From assembly GCA_027858215.1 (NCBI GenBank), contig JAQIDD010000111.1, positions 1-8,024 of the forward strand: 8,024 nucleotides of DNA, given 5' to 3'. Source of the stretch: Candidatus Delongbacteria bacterium (lineage in GTDB: Bacteria > Bacteroidota > Bacteroidia > Bacteroidales > ML635J-15). Under the pieces are notes generated by a model. That model saw only the letters and a list, made by a program, of their open reading frames with translations, was not told the DNA's origin and did not search any database. How positions within the stretch are numbered: position 1 is the first letter of the stretch; each line of letters starts with the position of its first letter. Below are positions 6,067-8,024 of this stretch, piece by piece. The translations under genes and the position numbers were made by a program.

Positions 6067-8024
6067 GTGAGAAAAAAAAGACTAAGTAAGATATTCATCA
6101 GCATAATTCTTCCGGCAATCATTGCCATCCTTCTGTATTTTTTCTCTGTCTGGTTGATCATCATCCCCATTGTGGAAAAAAACATGCTGGAAAGCAAAAA
6201 AGAAATGATCGGAGAATTAACAAAAACGGCATGCAGCCTGATTGATGAATACCATAACGATTACATAGATTCTGTTTACAGCCTGGAAAAAGCAAAAGAT
6301 CTGGCCAAGTCTAAGATCAAACTGATGCGTTACGGCCCTGAAGGAAAAGATTATTTCTGGATAACCGACACATCTCCTACCATGATTATGCATCCTTACC
6401 GCACAGAACTGAACGGACAGGACTTGTCAGATTACGAAGACCCCAAAGGAGTAAAATTATTTGAAATATCTGCAGAAATAGTGGATAGTTCAGGTCAGGG
6501 TTACCTTAATTATTACTGGCAATGGAAAGATGATACTTCCAGGATAGTTCCCAAACTCTCTTATGTCCAGGGTTTTCCTGAATGGGGCTGGATTGTGGGA
6601 ACGGGTATATACATTGAAGATGTGCGCAAAGAAATCAGCACCCTGAAGCAGCGAATCATTTTCATTTCTCTTATTATCACAGGCTTAATAGGATTTATGT
6701 TGCTTTTCATCATCCGTCAAAGCCTGCACATTGAGAAACGCCGTGAAATTGCAGAGGATGAACTGACACAGTCACGGGAGAAATACCGGTCCCTGGTTGA
6801 AGCATCCACTGAAGGCACGTTGATGGTCAATAACAATAAAATCATTTATGCCAATCAAACATTTTGCAGGATAACCGGCTATAGCGATACAGAATTGTAC
6901 AACATCAATCCTGACAAACTTTTTGATTTCTCATGGTCAAAATTGATACAAGAACTGGCTGTGCCGGGGAAATCAAAAAGCTTTGAAACAAAACTTCTTA
7001 AAAAAGACGGCACTGACATGGAAATGATTGTTACGGCAAGCAAAACCCATTCAAAAACAGATGTCCGTGTTATCATTACCACCAAAGAACCAAGCTCAAA
7101 ACAACAAATAACCAAAGCCCATGAAACGCTGACCAATGATTTAAAATCTGCTCTACTGATCATGAATCAGCAGGTAAAGGATTTTATCAGTCCGGCAGTT
7201 ACCTGTTCAGAGCAAACAAGCATCACATCGGCTGCACAGATTATGCAAAAACAAAATTCCGATCATTTGCTTATACAGATCAATGAATACATTGTCGGTA
7301 TTATCACTGCAAATGACCTAATTCACAGGGCGCTGGCCCGGGATATTTCACTTACCTCACCTGTCACTACCATCATGACAGCCCCCATTGCCACCCTTCC
7401 TTCATCTGCGCTTTTGTATGATGCTTTTTTAGCTTTTTCAGGGAAAGAGCTGTCACATTTGGCAATACAATCTTCTGACAATACCATTACAGGAATTCTG
7501 CACAAAGACCTCTTTTTCAGGATACATAAAAATGCCCCAGCCAATTTTATTGCACAAGTCAAACAATTTACCGCTGTTACTGATTTTAAGAACATCTTTC
7601 TACGAGTACCGGCTTATATTAAAGCTCTGTCTGAAAGCGGGATTAAACCCTGGTTGATGACACATTATATTAGTTCAGTAAGCGATGCAATTACTCTACA
7701 ATTGATAAAACTGGCCACAGCATCATTGGGCAATCCTCCGTGTAAATACGCATTTATGGTAATGGGGAGTGAAGCCCGGAAAGAGCAAAGCCTTGTTACA
7801 GACCAGGATAATGCCATTATTTATGATGATGCCCATAAAGGCAATCCTGAAGTCAGGGAGTATTTTGAAAAATTCGCAGCGTTCATCAATTCAGGACTGA
7901 ATGTAGCCGGGATTCATTATTGCAATGGAGATGTAATGGCTCAAAATCCAAAATGGAACCAACCACTGGGTATGTGGAAATCTTATTTTTCAACATGGGT
8001 AAATGACAGTGATCCCAAAAGTGT
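6067..8024 (+). CDS. Membrane signalling protein: Cache-PAS-CBS-CBS-DUF294 nucleotidyltransferase (3' partial)
   Basis: The frame is open from GTG 6067 for 652 codons and leaves the window. GTG is the preferred start because an in-frame TAA at 6058-6060 blocks any earlier one. The first downstream ATG (6184, codon 40) would remove the first membrane helix. Domains in order: basic N-terminus and TM1 (about 9-33); an extracytoplasmic single Cache domain of the sCache_2 type (about 40-190) with DYFWITD (95-101), HP (109-110), PKLSYV, and WGWIVGTGIY (173-182); TM2 (about 197-218); a PAS domain (about 236-340) with the KYRSLVEAS entry and ITGYSDTEL; two CBS motifs (about 375-425 and 430-490); and a DUF294-type nucleotidyltransferase from about 510, with signature GSEARKEQ (567-574) and TDQD (578-581), whose Asp579 and Asp581 are the likely metal ligands. 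Position 570 is Ala where I expect Gly. A DUF294 C-terminal domain should follow beyond the window. Role inferred: ligand sensing at the membrane, coupled to adenine-nucleotide sensing by CBS, controlling nucleotidyl transfer to an unknown target. It is last of three clustered genes within view. Confidence 0.88.
   Translation, partial: MRKKRLSKIFISIILPAIIAILLYFFSVWLIIIPIVEKNMLESKKEMIGELTKTACSLIDEYHNDYIDSVYSLEKAKDLAKSKIKLMRYGPEGKDYFWITDTSPTMIMHPYRTELNGQDLSDYEDPKGVKLFEISAEIVDSSGQGYLNYYWQWKDDTSRIVPKLSYVQGFPEWGWIVGTGIYIEDVRKEISTLKQRIIFISLIITGLIGFMLLFIIRQSLHIEKRREIAEDELTQSREKYRSLVEASTEGTLMVNNNKIIYANQTFCRITGYSDTELYNINPDKLFDFSWSKLIQELAVPGKSKSFETKLLKKDGTDMEMIVTASKTHSKTDVRVIITTKEPSSKQQITKAHETLTNDLKSALLIMNQQVKDFISPAVTCSEQTSITSAAQIMQKQNSDHLLIQINEYIVGIITANDLIHRALARDISLTSPVTTIMTAPIATLPSSALLYDAFLAFSGKELSHLAIQSSDNTITGILHKDLFFRIHKNAPANFIAQVKQFTAVTDFKNIFLRVPAYIKALSESGIKPWLMTHYISSVSDAITLQLIKLATASLGNPPCKYAFMVMGSEARKEQSLVTDQDNAIIYDDAHKGNPEVREYFEKFAAFINSGLNVAGIHYCNGDVMAQNPKWNQPLGMWKSYFSTWVNDSDPKS

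Noticed and set aside
6879..7595. Minus-strand frames of 94 and 90 codons (6879-7163 and 7323-7595) opposite the PAS and CBS regions.
   Set aside because: The plus strand is continuously open and encodes recognisable PAS, CBS and DUF294 domains across this stretch.

Overview
This 8-kb window looks like ordinary chromosome from a Bacteroidota member, probably Bacteroidales/Marinilabiliales-like. That placement is inferred from several things: an AT-rich sequence, start codons without Shine-Dalgarno motifs, signal peptides ending in (A/F)-S-Q-E, the DUF5916 and DUF4159 secreted/outer-membrane families, and a tryptophanase of the type I remember from Bacteroides. No rRNA, tRNA, CRISPR array, insertion sequence or phage gene was seen.

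Layout. (1) 27-1403, plus strand: a tryptophanase gene (tnaA) that is complete end to end except for one in-frame TAA at 144-146. It is followed by a strong intrinsic terminator at 1431-1462. (2) 4806-1580, minus strand: a large outer-membrane-type protein (CBM9-like domain plus DUF5916 barrel), then a secreted DUF4159 protein. The 137-bp gap between them carries six degenerate 7-bp tandem repeats. These genes converge on tnaA. (3) 4936-8024, plus strand: a tight cluster, probably an operon, diverging from the DUF5916 gene. It holds a MIF-like tautomerase, a calcineurin-like metallophosphoesterase with a complete set of metal ligands, and a GTG-started membrane signalling protein cut off by the window end. 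The last has the domain order TM, single Cache, TM, PAS, CBS pair, DUF294 nucleotidyltransferase.

How the parts may work together. Tryptophanase would release indole, pyruvate and ammonia from tryptophan, but as read the gene is broken or contains a base error. The minus-strand pair probably acts at the cell envelope; its substrate is unknown. In the plus-strand cluster, the Cache-PAS-CBS-DUF294 protein is probably a membrane receptor that passes ligand and adenine-nucleotide status to a GlnD/GlnE-like nucleotidyltransferase module. What the tautomerase and phosphoesterase contribute cannot be read from the sequence.

The two points most worth following are the single nonsense codon in an otherwise intact tnaA and the unusual receptor-nucleotidyltransferase fusion. 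I found no evidence of a wholly new defence or mobile system.
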